NCBI GenBank assembly: GCA_021773835.1
Contig: JAJFJQ010000059.1
Span: 1-64,000, forward strand
DNA: 64,000 nucleotides
Source of the DNA: Gammaproteobacteria bacterium
GTDB lineage: Bacteria > Pseudomonadota > Gammaproteobacteria > Ga0077536
Reading direction: 5' to 3'
The notes beneath the pieces were generated by a model. It worked only from the letters and a program-made list of their open reading frames with translations, ran no database searches and had not been told where the DNA came from. The position numbers and the translations under genes were made by a program. Shown here one piece after another: positions 41,710-50,390 of the stretch (its first letter is position 1; every line of letters begins with the position of its first letter).

Positions 41710-43809
41710 CTAGGCGTTTTCTGCTGCGCTACCGCGAATATGGATATTGCCAAAATCGCTGACCGTCGCCACGTAATTCGGTGGTACCAGTGAGGTGGAA
41801 TTGTGTTGAATGATCACCGCCGGTCCATCGATACGATGTCCGGCGAGTAATTGCTCTCTGGTGTAGCGCGGTGTGTCGTGCGTCTTACCGGAATCAAACA
41901 CCGTTGCCCGTGTGTACAAATAGGCCGCCTTCGGATCCGGGCTAACGGCTTTATCGAGCTCCGGCCACAGAAGTTTATCCGCTGGCGCCGAGCCAATAAC
42001 ACGCAATGTAATCACTTCAATCGGGGTGTCCTCGAACGAATGCCCGTAGTCGCTCTTATGCGCAAGATGAAAGCTTTCGGCTAATTGCTCGCGATTACCG
42101 TCATTTAGCGGTTCGTCCGGAAATTGCGCGCGCAGCTCAAAACCTTGCCCTTGATAGCGACACTCAGCAATACGCGTAAATCGGTGTAGGGAAGGATCGA
42201 TCCCATCATTCACCAGCGCCGTCGTCGCCTGCGAAACAAGCTCATCCATCTGACGATTAATCTGTTTAAGCTCCGCATCGGTACACGCAGACAGTACCAA
42301 CATGGCCGCAGCGGTAAACTCGTATTGGATATCGGTTGCGAGTAATCCTATCGCGGCGGTAATACCCGGCGCCGGTGGGACTATTACTTCACGCGCGGCA
42401 ACCGCATCAGCCAAAGCCAAACCGTGCAGTGGACCGGCGCCGCCGAAGGGCATCAGTGAATAATCGCGCGGGTCGATCCCGCGCGCAACCGAATTGGCCC
42501 GGATCGCCAAGGCCATATTGGAATTGATCACCCGAATAATGCCGAGCGCAGCATCGGTTACGCTCAGATCGAGCTTCGCGCAAAGGTTGTCTTCAATTGC
42601 TTTGCGCGCGAGTTCGGGATCTATCGATAAGCCGCCGCCAAGAAACTGGTCAGGATCCAAACGGCCCAGAACAACCTGTGCATCGGTTACAGTGGGCTCA
42701 GTGCCACCCCGGCCGTAACACGCTGGACCCGGCACCGCACCAGCCGAGCGCGGACCGACCCGAAACGCGCCACCACTATCAACGTATGCGATCGAGCCGC
42801 CACCGGCACCAATGGTTTGCAGATCGATCATCGGCGCGAGTACGGGATAGCCATCAACTTCGGTATCGCGGGGGTTCTTGATCCGCACTTGCCCGTCCGG
42901 AATGACGCTAATGTCCGCCGAGGTGCCACCGATATCGACAGTGATTAAATTCCTAGCGGCGGAAAGCTCACCACACCACCGGCCGCCGATAACGCCGCCC
43001 GCAGGCCCAGACATGAGGATCGTTACCGCCTTATTCGAGCACGTCTCGATAGTCGCAATGCCGCCGTTCGATTGCATGACCCGGATCGGTGCATGAATAC
43101 CAGCGGTAGCTAAGTTTGATTCCAAATTGCGTAAATAAGTCGCTACACGAGGGCCGATGAAGGCATTCATCGCCGCGGTCGAGAAGCGTTCGTACTCACG
43201 CATGACGTTGACGACTTCTGAAGAGCAATGGACGTAGGCGTCCGGCATGATCTCTTGGACGATCGCCTTCGCGCGTTGCTCGTGCGCATCGTTCAAAAAC
43301 GAAAATAGAAACCCGATGACGACGGACTGAATACCGCGCTTGTTTAATAATGCAGCGGCTTCGCGGACCTCGTCTTCCGCTAACGTGACAGTTGCAGCAC
43401 CGTCCGGTGGCATGATCCGCTCGGTGATTGGCAAGCGGTTACGCCGCCGGATCATGGGCTTCGTCTGCCACGGTAAGTCGAACTGCAATGAGAAATTATG
43501 TGGTCGCTTGTGTCGCGCCAGGTGCAAAATGTCGCGATAGCCGCGAGTGGTTAGCATCCCGACCTCGGCACCGCTGTGCTCGATCACGGTATTCGTCGCA
43601 ACTGTAGTGCCGTGGACAATTAGATCCAATTCACTCGGTGCCAAGTCCGCGTGCGTGCAGATTTCCTGGATGCCTTGGAGAACCGCTAAGGATTGATCTT
43701 GTGGTGTGCTCGGCACCTTATGCACATGTATCGAACGCGCACTCGCAGAGGACGATTCCAAGATCAAATCGGTGAAAGTGCCGCCGACGTCGACGCCGAT
43801 CTTATTCAT
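41710..43809 (-). CDS. hyuA: Hydantoinase A/oxoprolinase family protein (HyuA), pair 1
   Basis: A 699-residue HyuA-family protein. The ASKHA-type ATPase motifs are clear: IGVDVGGTFTDLILE at the start, TVDIGGTSADISVIPDG near residue 295 and GAGGGSIAYVDSGGAFRVGP near 335, followed by the PGPACYGRGGTEPTVTDA signature. An AGAGGT site precedes the ATG. Together with HyuB it should form an ATP-dependent ring-opening or carboxylating complex acting on a cyclic imide, lactam or ketone-like substrate. It shares architecture with the HyuA at 46305-48380 but differs widely in sequence, so the pairs probably have different substrates. Confidence 0.88.
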   Translation of the reverse strand: MNKIGVDVGGTFTDLILESSSASARSIHVHKVPSTPQDQSLAVLQGIQEICTHADLAPSELDLIVHGTTVATNTVIEHSGAEVGMLTTRGYRDILHLARHKRPHNFSLQFDLPWQTKPMIRRRNRLPITERIMPPDGAATVTLAEDEVREAAALLNKRGIQSVVIGFLFSFLNDAHEQRAKAIVQEIMPDAYVHCSSEVVNVMREYERFSTAAMNAFIGPRVATYLRNLESNLATAGIHAPIRVMQSNGGIATIETCSNKAVTILMSGPAGGVIGGRWCGELSAARNLITVDIGGTSADISVIPDGQVRIKNPRDTEVDGYPVLAPMIDLQTIGAGGGSIAYVDSGGAFRVGPRSAGAVPGPACYGRGGTEPTVTDAQVVLGRLDPDQFLGGGLSIDPELARKAIEDNLCAKLDLSVTDAALGIIRVINSNMALAIRANSVARGIDPRDYSLMPFGGAGPLHGLALADAVAAREVIVPPAPGITAAIGLLATDIQYEFTAAAMLVLSACTDAELKQINRQMDELVSQATTALVNDGIDPSLHRFTRIAECRYQGQGFELRAQFPDEPLNDGNREQLAESFHLAHKSDYGHSFEDTPIEVITLRVIGSAPADKLLWPELDKAVSPDPKAAYLYTRATVFDSGKTHDTPRYTREQLLAGHRIDGPAVIIQHNSTSLVPPNYVATVSDFGNIHIRGSAAENA

Positions 43810-43976
43810 ACTAGTTCGTATACCTCTGTGACGTGGGCCTTATTGTGCCTCATGTTGCTCGCTAGAACGAACGCCCAACGCACTTCATTAAAAGAATAGG
43901 GTTACTGCATCTCCATCACGGAAATACGCCGCAAGCCGAAAATAAACGATCGTTGGGAAACAGCGCGGTCGCTTGA

Positions 43977-44366
43977 TCAGCTAGATTTCGGCTTGACGTT
44001 GTAGTGAATCGTCATCACGACAACGTTGCCATCGCGTACGAGATAGGAATCGGCCCCATCGCTTACGGTGTTGGTATCAGAATCACCTGTCCAGACTAAA
44101 AATCCCATCTCTCCATGGATCAAGATCTGCTTGTACTCGTAGGTTGCATTCGGCAGGTGTTCATGCAGCAATCGGATTTTCTGCTTGATGCCTTCGTGGC
44201 CTTCGAACACCCCGTAGTTCGTCAGCAACACACAGGATCCGGAAAAGTTGCGCTTTAGATCGGTTTGCCAGTCGCCCTGCTTGGCCAATTCGAGATGGTC
44301 GTATAGAACTTCTTCCGTTGTGCGACTCATTGATCGTGTCACCCGTTCAATATCATTAGCATTCAT
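43977..44366 (-). CDS. NTF2-like (SnoaL-type) small protein
   Basis: A 129-residue NTF2-fold protein from ATG 44366; a TTG seven codons earlier is an alternative. It shows DHLELAKQGDWQTDLKRNFS, VLLTNYGVFEGHEGIKQKI and GEMGFLVWTGDSD, the helix-sheet cone typical of SnoaL-like and limonene-epoxide-hydrolase-like proteins and of many small dehydratases or isomerases. It lies between the two HyuAB pairs, only 20 bases after the hairpin that terminates the first pair transcribed, leaving almost no room for a separate promoter. Function unknown; perhaps auxiliary to the hydantoinase-like pathway. Confidence 0.75.
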   Translation of the reverse strand: MNANDIERVTRSMSRTTEEVLYDHLELAKQGDWQTDLKRNFSGSCVLLTNYGVFEGHEGIKQKIRLLHEHLPNATYEYKQILIHGEMGFLVWTGDSDTNTVSDGADSYLVRDGNVVVMTIHYNVKPKSS

Positions 44367-44385
44367 GGTGCACGGAATCTCATGC

Positions 44386-44414
44386 AAAAGAAAACCCGCA
44401 ACTATGGCGGGTTT
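44386..44414 (-). terminator. Rho-independent terminator/attenuator after the HyuAB pair 2
   Basis: Arms AAACCCGC (44392-44399) and GCGGGTTT (44407-44414) with a seven-base loop; on the minus strand the hairpin is followed by TTTTCTTTT. It lies 33 bases after the HyuB stop codon (44447) and about 20 bases before the next start codon (44366). Confidence 0.85.
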
Positions 44415-44446
44415 CCCTTATGCACAAAACGTGCGTATCAGTTGGT

Positions 44447-46240
44447 TTAAGCGCGCAGCTTCTGCGTCGCCTCCATATCAACTTTCTTGGCAGCTTTATC
44501 AACCACTACGCCGTAGACGTCGCGCGCATGCTCTACCGAAATATACTCGTCGAGCACATCCTCGAGGACTTCCTCGGGCGTGCGGTCATGTGGGTTGCCC
44601 CAACCGCCGCCACCGGTCGTCTCAAATAAGAAGTTATCGCCATAGGCAAATCCATAGCGGCACAGCAGCGGGTTATGCCATGTACCAGATGCGTCAAAAC
44701 CGCCAATGACTTCGTCACGACCGTCGGCGTAAATATGCCGCAACCGTTGTGGCATGCTGCGCAATCCACCGTTAACTCCTGGGGTTCCTTCTAAGGTGCG
44801 CGCGGTTTCGACGTTCATTTGCCCTTCGCAGCGGAAGCGAACCTTAAGATTCGCACCGAGTCCGCCACGATGCCTGCCGGCACCCGCCGAATCCTGGCGC
44901 AGGTCGTAGCCTTCGTAGGCGATCATTGGGAACAACAGCTCGGCGGTCTCGGCCTCCATGTTCATGCAGTTACCGAGTGGATCCATGGTCACGTTCATAC
45001 CGTCACTGTAGGGCGTACCACCCCAACCACCGGCCGGAAGATCGGTAAACACATCGGTTACACCGTCAGGGTCGCGGACACCGCAGACGAACCAATTACC
45101 GTCGCCACAGGCCGACCCGACCGCGCGCTCCGGGATCGCCTTGGCGATTGTTTGCCAGATCGCGCTTGCCACCTTGGGCGCGGCGAGAACCGTGCAGCCA
45201 ATCGTTGGGCCGGGCCACACTGGATGCAGCCACGTCCCCTCTTTGGTGATGACCTTGATCGGCTCGAACATGCCTTCGTTTTGTGGCGCCGTCGGATCCA
45301 GGAAAAATTGCAACGAGTAGTACACCGCCGACATGGTGTTCGCGATCGGTGAATTGATCGCACCTAAACACTGCGGATCGGACTCGGTCAGATCAATGGT
45401 GATATCGGATCCTTTAACTGTCATCTTCACCCGAACGGTGATGGTGCCTTCTTGTTGGCCGTCGGTATCCGCATAGTCTTCGCCTTCGTAGACGCCATCG
45501 GGGATCCCTTCGATCTTCTTACGCACTATGCGCTCGGTATAGCCGATGAGTTCCTTCATCGCGGTGCGTACGGTATCGAGGCCGTAGCGTTCTGCAGCTC
45601 CCTGCATCTCTTTCTCAGCGGCCTTCAAGCAGCCGACATGCGCCTGTAAATCACCGCGGATAAAATGCGGCGTGCGAGTATTCGCCAACAAGATCTTCAT
45701 AATGTTGGGGTCGACTACATTGTTCTCAAAGGCCTTGATTGGCGGCAGTCGCAGGCCTTCCTCGGCAATGTGCGTACCCCAAGCCTGGCCGCCCGGCGCA
45801 CCACCGCCAAAATCCATCCAATGCCCTCGAGTAACCGCAAATCCCATCAGTTCCTCTTTAAAGAAGATCGGTTTGATCCAGGAAATGTCATTGATGTGGG
45901 TACCGCCGCAGTAGGGATCGTTGACGACGTAAATGTCGCCATCTTTCATATTCTCGATGCCGAACTCGTCGCGCACCGCGTGGGCACTAAACTTCATCGC
46001 GGCGAGATGTACTGGCACATTAGCGGCCTGACTTAGTAGACGCATATCGGCGTCATAGATCGCGTTGGAGAAATCAACCATGTCCGACAAGATCGGAGAA
46101 AACGACGCCCGCTGAAGTACCGCCGACATACGGTCGCAGGTGTACTCAAATAAATTGCGCAAGACCTCGAAGGTAACATGGTCGATACCCGTTACGCCGC
46201 CGAAGTCCGTACCTTTGTTGTGGAGTGCGCTCGTTTGCAT
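44447..46240 (-). CDS. hyuB: Hydantoinase B/oxoprolinase family protein (HyuB), pair 2
   Basis: A 597-residue HyuB-family protein: DHVTFEVLRNLFEYTCDRMSA near the start, VVNDPYCGGTHINDISWIKPIF near residue 107 and TTGGGGWGNPHDRTPEEVLED near the end. An AGGAG site precedes the ATG. It follows its HyuA partner by 64 bases and ends at a hairpin. Compared with the HyuB at 39902 it has a different N-terminus and C-terminal region, indicating an old duplication or independent recruitment. Expected to be the second subunit of an ATP-dependent hydrolase or carboxylase on cyclic amides or related compounds. Confidence 0.88.
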   Translation of the reverse strand: MQTSALHNKGTDFGGVTGIDHVTFEVLRNLFEYTCDRMSAVLQRASFSPILSDMVDFSNAIYDADMRLLSQAANVPVHLAAMKFSAHAVRDEFGIENMKDGDIYVVNDPYCGGTHINDISWIKPIFFKEELMGFAVTRGHWMDFGGGAPGGQAWGTHIAEEGLRLPPIKAFENNVVDPNIMKILLANTRTPHFIRGDLQAHVGCLKAAEKEMQGAAERYGLDTVRTAMKELIGYTERIVRKKIEGIPDGVYEGEDYADTDGQQEGTITVRVKMTVKGSDITIDLTESDPQCLGAINSPIANTMSAVYYSLQFFLDPTAPQNEGMFEPIKVITKEGTWLHPVWPGPTIGCTVLAAPKVASAIWQTIAKAIPERAVGSACGDGNWFVCGVRDPDGVTDVFTDLPAGGWGGTPYSDGMNVTMDPLGNCMNMEAETAELLFPMIAYEGYDLRQDSAGAGRHRGGLGANLKVRFRCEGQMNVETARTLEGTPGVNGGLRSMPQRLRHIYADGRDEVIGGFDASGTWHNPLLCRYGFAYGDNFLFETTGGGGWGNPHDRTPEEVLEDVLDEYISVEHARDVYGVVVDKAAKKVDMEATQKLRA

Positions 46241-46304
46241 GGTTTATCTCCTAAGGTCTATTTCGAATTACTCTGTGCAAAAATCTAAACAAATTTGTAA
46301 CGGT

Positions 46305-48380
46305 TTAAGCCGCGACCGATGCTTGCAGCGCGACGTCAATCACGAGGTTGCCGTGCGTATCGACGGCGGCGCTCGCATTCGGTGGCAGAACACACACCGA
46401 GTCCGTGTACTCAATGACCGCGGGACCGGTGGCAGTGTCGCCAGGTTGCAATATCTGGCCATTGATCACTGGGCATTCCAACCACTCGCGATCGAAATAC
46501 ACCTCCCGCTTATTCTTCAAGGCGTGCATCTTGTCGCCTGATAAACGTTTGAATTCTGGCGCCTCTGCCATATGCGCGGTGGCCGCGATACTGAGTGAGA
46601 CAAAGGCCGGCTCAAAATCGTCCGAGCTAACGCCATATTCAAGTTCGTGCATGCGGTGAAATTCGTTGGTTATGGTCTTGATCGAGTCTTGATCCAGTTC
46701 GCCGTGCGGGATCGGTGTCTCGACCTCGAAAGTCTGTCCAACATAGCGCATTTGCGCTGTTTTGGTAATTTCTACCCGTTCCCCACGAACCCCATCACGC
46801 GCCATTAGTTCGCGTGCGCGCGCCTCAAGATCGGCATAAGTCGCGTTCAATTTATTGAGGTCGACGACGCTCATCGGCGCGTACATCGACGTCTCCACGT
46901 CTTGCCTGAGATCCATCACTGTCGCACCAAATGCTGAGCCTACTCCCGCTGCCGCCGGCACGATCACGCTCGGGATACTCATCGCTTGTGCCACCATGCA
47001 GGCATGCATTGGCCCAGCACCGCCAAAACTGACCAGTACGTAGTCGCGCGGGTCGCGGCCTTTGTTGACGACCACTTTCTTCACCGCTTGGGCCATGATC
47101 TCGCAACTGATCTTGACCATCGCCTCAGCGGCCTCGATGGTTTCGATCCCAAGCTGCTCTGCCACCGTCGCAATCGCTCGCTCCGACGCTTCACGGTCAA
47201 GGGTTATCTTGCTGCCCAGCGTTGGCTCCAAGCGACCAAGCAGCAAGTTCGCATCTGTGATGGTCGGCTCCGTCCCGCCGTTGCCATAACAGGCCGGACC
47301 CGGGAACGAACTCGCGCTCTTCGGGCCAACCCTGAGTGAACCGCCCTCGTCGACCCAGCCGATAGACCCGCCCCCGGCGCCGACACTGTGGATGTCCAGC
47401 ATTGGGACAATCACCGGGACCTCAAACTCAAGTTCGTAGTCACGGGTGATAATGCCCTTCCCATCTTCGATAATAGAGGCGTCAAAGCTCGTGCCACCCA
47501 TGTCGGTACAAATGATGCTCGGTGTGTCGGTGACCTCCGCCAGGTAACGCGCGTAAGCGACCCCGCCAGCCGGTCCGGACTCCAGCATCTCTTCGGGATG
47601 TTCCTTGGCGAGGTCCAAGCCCATGACCCCGCCGCTGCTCTTTAACACTAGCACGGACCCGTTGAAACCCTGCTCGTTTAATCGTCCCAGTAAGTGATCA
47701 AAATACTCGCCCATCACTGGTTTCAGTGCGGCGCTTATCGCCGTGGTGACGAAGCGACCATGCTCACGGAACATCGGCTTCACTTCTGCGGACAACATGA
47801 CGTGCGCGTCTGGAATATGCTCCAGGATGATGTCCCGCATTTGACGTTCGTGATCGCCATTCATGTAGGAGTTTATGAAGCCGACCGCAACCGCCTTGAT
47901 GCCTTCCGCCGCGATCTGTTTCGCCACTGCGTGTGCCGCGTCGGTATCTAGCGGCCGCTCTTCCGTACCGTCTACGGTGATGCGCTCGGGTACGGTATAA
48001 CGATAGCGGCGTTTTATGATCGGTTTGGGTTTGACCTGGTAAGGATCGTAGAGGTCCTTGCGATGCTGTCGCCCGATTTCGATCGTGTCCCTGAACCCGT
48101 CAGTCGTAACCAGCGCCGGGTCGGGATAAGAGCGCTCGATGAGCGCGTTGGTGGCGGTTGTTGTGCCATGCACAAGTGTCGATATTTGATCAAAAGGTAA
48201 TCCCGCTGCTTCGACCGCACTGATCGGGTCTTGCGTCGCCTTACGGATCGCATCGATAACCCCTTCGGATCGATCCCACACCGTGGTCAGCACCTTGGCC
48301 GTGACGCGCTCGCCCGTCTCCTCATTCCAACCGAACAGATCGGTGAACGTTCCACCAACATCAACGCCTACTCGCCACAT
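46305..48380 (-). CDS. hyuA: Hydantoinase A/oxoprolinase family protein (HyuA), pair 2
   Basis: A 691-residue HyuA-family protein starting WRVGVDVGGTFTDLFGWNEE, with the second phosphate motif in IICTDMGGTSFDASIIEDG (about 290) and SVGAGGGSIGWVDEGGSLRVGP plus PGPACYGNGGTEPTITDA. A GGAGGT site precedes the ATG. It is the first gene of the transcription unit that also includes HyuB pair 2, divergent from the cupin gene at 48709. ATP-dependent ring opening of a cyclic amide or imide is the family role; acetone- or acetophenone-carboxylase-type chemistry cannot be excluded. Confidence 0.88.
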   Translation of the reverse strand: MWRVGVDVGGTFTDLFGWNEETGERVTAKVLTTVWDRSEGVIDAIRKATQDPISAVEAAGLPFDQISTLVHGTTTATNALIERSYPDPALVTTDGFRDTIEIGRQHRKDLYDPYQVKPKPIIKRRYRYTVPERITVDGTEERPLDTDAAHAVAKQIAAEGIKAVAVGFINSYMNGDHERQMRDIILEHIPDAHVMLSAEVKPMFREHGRFVTTAISAALKPVMGEYFDHLLGRLNEQGFNGSVLVLKSSGGVMGLDLAKEHPEEMLESGPAGGVAYARYLAEVTDTPSIICTDMGGTSFDASIIEDGKGIITRDYELEFEVPVIVPMLDIHSVGAGGGSIGWVDEGGSLRVGPKSASSFPGPACYGNGGTEPTITDANLLLGRLEPTLGSKITLDREASERAIATVAEQLGIETIEAAEAMVKISCEIMAQAVKKVVVNKGRDPRDYVLVSFGGAGPMHACMVAQAMSIPSVIVPAAAGVGSAFGATVMDLRQDVETSMYAPMSVVDLNKLNATYADLEARARELMARDGVRGERVEITKTAQMRYVGQTFEVETPIPHGELDQDSIKTITNEFHRMHELEYGVSSDDFEPAFVSLSIAATAHMAEAPEFKRLSGDKMHALKNKREVYFDREWLECPVINGQILQPGDTATGPAVIEYTDSVCVLPPNASAAVDTHGNLVIDVALQASVAA

Positions 48381-48708
48381 ATTCGTAACCTCCGGGTCCA
48401 GATTATTCTTTTATTCGCGTGCTGAGGCAGTGCTGTTTCACCCCGAGCGTCCGTTGATGATTCCGGACGAGGATTCGCTACGTCAGCGTTTATCTGTCTA
48501 CCGGAAAATACTACTGGAATTGGCGATAATCAAATCCTGAACCCACTGGGTTTTCTGCTTTTTTGTTTTGGTTGCGGCGCAGCATTCGGCAAGCGGTGGT
48601 GACCGCTCGTCTTATCGGTTGGATTCACATGTCTCGGTGAAATTGATTTACAGTACCGCCGGTAACGAAACGAATACGATAAATCCTAAGCCTGCGGAGG
48701 ACATCACG
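48381..48708. other. 328-base divergent intergenic region (HyuA / cupin)
   Basis: No supported gene. A 28-codon plus-strand frame (ATG 48457 to TGA 48540) ends next to a short hairpin-like sequence (AACCCACTGGGTT) and a T-rich run (48550-48566), which might mark the end of a lost or very small gene. The region must contain promoters for hyuA (minus) and the cupin gene (plus). Confidence 0.4.
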
Positions 48709-49101
48709 ATGCTCGACTACACAGAACTCAAAGACAAAGGCGGCCTAGAGCCCTGGCCGACGCTAGAAGAACTGCCATTTGTGCAGGTGCTGGACGGAAA
48801 ACCGGTGCATTCAGGCCGCTTCGACGTTGGCGGCTTCGGGGTACGCACGATGGCCGGTGTATGGCAATGCACCCCAGGCAAATTCGAATACACCTATCCT
48901 GGCGATGAAATCTGCACCTTGATTGAAGGCAAGATCAGTCTCGTGGACGAGGACGGACGCACCCATGAGTACGGCCCCGGCGATACCTTCTATACGCGTA
49001 AAGGTGAAGTTGTGATCTGGACTGTGATCGAGACCATTCGCAAGGTCTTCCATATCCACGATCCGGACGCGGCCGAGCTTGCGCACAAGGCTGCCGCCTA
49101 A
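48709..49101 (+). CDS. Cupin-domain protein (DUF861 type)
   Basis: A 130-residue single cupin from ATG 48709 with a GGAGG site eight bases upstream. The barrel motifs are WQCTPGKFEYTYPGDEICTLIEG and YGPGDTFYTRKGEVVIWTV, as in Cupin_3/DUF861 proteins and ureidoglycine aminohydrolase relatives. Metal ligands are reduced: a glutamate (DEIC) is present but the usual histidines are not obvious in the first motif, so it may bind a ligand rather than catalyse. It is divergent from the HyuA pair, whose ring-opened products could be related to its ligand. Confidence 0.8.
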   Translation: MLDYTELKDKGGLEPWPTLEELPFVQVLDGKPVHSGRFDVGGFGVRTMAGVWQCTPGKFEYTYPGDEICTLIEGKISLVDEDGRTHEYGPGDTFYTRKGEVVIWTVIETIRKVFHIHDPDAAELAHKAAA

Positions 49102-49156
49102 ACGGGAACTCAGAACGAAGCAGCGCTAGTTCGCGGTCAGTTGTACGACGCCGCAA

Positions 49157-49972
49157 CTAGATGATTTGTCGGCGCCGCAAAAACCCGAGGCAGGCGTCGG
49201 CCAACTTTTCCGGTTGCTCCATCATGATAAGGTGACCCATACCTTCGGCGATACCGCCTTCGGCAAGTCCGTTCGGTATCGCCGCGATCGTGTCGTGCAC
49301 CGCCTGCTCCGGGATGTGGTAGTCCGCTTCACCCTTGAACATGAATATCGGACACTTAATGTTTTGCAACAAACCCGTGACATCATGGTCATTCCAGGCA
49401 TCCATATCGGCCACGCAAGTTGCCTGATAGGTAGCGCGGTGTTGCCACTTGGACTCAATCACCTTTTCTTCGTCGCAGGGATAATACATCGCTGAGGTTG
49501 AGGCGTTATCCACCAGCGCAGCAAACCCGGGGAAGGTATGTGGCTCGGTGTATCCCGACAAAAACGATATGGAACCGGTTTTAGCTGCCGACTCAAATGC
49601 CATCCCGGCCGCGATCCCAGTCGGATGATTACAGGCGATATCGAGCGTCATATCGCCACCGATACCGCTACCACACACGACCGGCTTCTCGCCCGGACAT
49701 ACGGTCTCAATAAAATGCCAAACCCATTCGGCATAGTCGTGCATTTTCTTGAATGGCTGCCAATTTACCGGCATAGACTTGGCGTGGCCGGGTAAATCCG
49801 GGGCAATTACTTTAAAACCAGCTTCTGCCATCAGTGGCATAAAGTGGTGCCACTGCAGCGAACACGCCCAACCCATGTGGATGCAGATCAGCGGAATTCC
49901 TTCTCCGCAAACATCGTAATAGACCCTGGTGTTTTCAACCATGGCATAACGACCTGTGATTTCATGCGCCAT
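49157..49972 (-). CDS. Alpha/beta-hydrolase fold protein lacking the nucleophile serine
   Basis: A 271-residue alpha/beta-hydrolase-fold protein. The oxyanion region ICIHMGWACSLQWHHFMP, the strand-5 elbow VVCGSGIGGDMTL (about residue 97-109), the acid FMFKGEADYHIPE and the histidine MGHLIMMEQPEKLAD are all recognisable. In the elbow the position of the nucleophile (GxSxG in GHSMGG) is glycine: G-S-G-I-G-G. It may therefore not be a classical esterase. Cofactor-independent or ligand-binding roles are possible. It is the last gene of an operon with the SCP2-like and FIST-domain genes. Confidence 0.8.
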   Translation of the reverse strand: MAHEITGRYAMVENTRVYYDVCGEGIPLICIHMGWACSLQWHHFMPLMAEAGFKVIAPDLPGHAKSMPVNWQPFKKMHDYAEWVWHFIETVCPGEKPVVCGSGIGGDMTLDIACNHPTGIAAGMAFESAAKTGSISFLSGYTEPHTFPGFAALVDNASTSAMYYPCDEEKVIESKWQHRATYQATCVADMDAWNDHDVTGLLQNIKCPIFMFKGEADYHIPEQAVHDTIAAIPNGLAEGGIAEGMGHLIMMEQPEKLADACLGFLRRRQII

Positions 49973-49986
49973 CGTGAGATCTCCTA

Positions 49987-50367
49987 TCAGTCGGCAATTT
50001 CTAGATCGCGAACGATCGACAACATCACGTGGGTGGACTCGTACAAGCGATTGGCCTGTAGCAAATCGCCGTCAACCATGATGTCACCTGTATCGAGTAG
50101 ATGACCGAGGGGACGTGAGCCTTGGCGTAGCGAGTTCCAATTTTCAACCGACGCACCAATCATGTAGTCCCAACCAAGCGGATTGACCATCGGGAAGTAC
50201 TCCATCATGTCGATGACTTTTCCGCCATACAACTTCATCCAATAGCGTTGTTCGCCAAAACACAGCAGCACCTTGACATCCGACCACTTGCTCACAACGG
50301 CGAATCGCTCGCTATCGTTAAGCGCTGCTTGCAGCTTTTGCATGTATTCCAAACTAGGAAATTTCAT
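49987..50367 (-). CDS. Small SCP2-like hypothetical protein
   Basis: A 126-residue protein from ATG 50367 with a GGGAG site. Segments such as SDVKVLLCFGEQRYWMKLYGG and RPLGHLLDTGDIMVDGDLLQANRLY resemble SCP2 sterol-carrier-type domains, which bind lipids or acyl-CoAs, including the typical xxGDxxVDGDLLxAxRL helix. The similarity is weak to moderate. It is 23 bases after the FIST gene and 14 bases before the hydrolase gene, so the three are co-transcribed. Confidence 0.6.
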   Translation of the reverse strand: MKFPSLEYMQKLQAALNDSERFAVVSKWSDVKVLLCFGEQRYWMKLYGGKVIDMMEYFPMVNPLGWDYMIGASVENWNSLRQGSRPLGHLLDTGDIMVDGDLLQANRLYESTHVMLSIVRDLEIAD

Positions 50368-50390
50368 CAGACACTCCCGCAATTACGGTA

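Noticed and set aside
39902-48380. Acetone or acetophenone carboxylase
   Set aside because: The small gamma subunit of acetone carboxylase is absent, and neither pair shows other carboxylase-specific neighbours. It remains a minor alternative.
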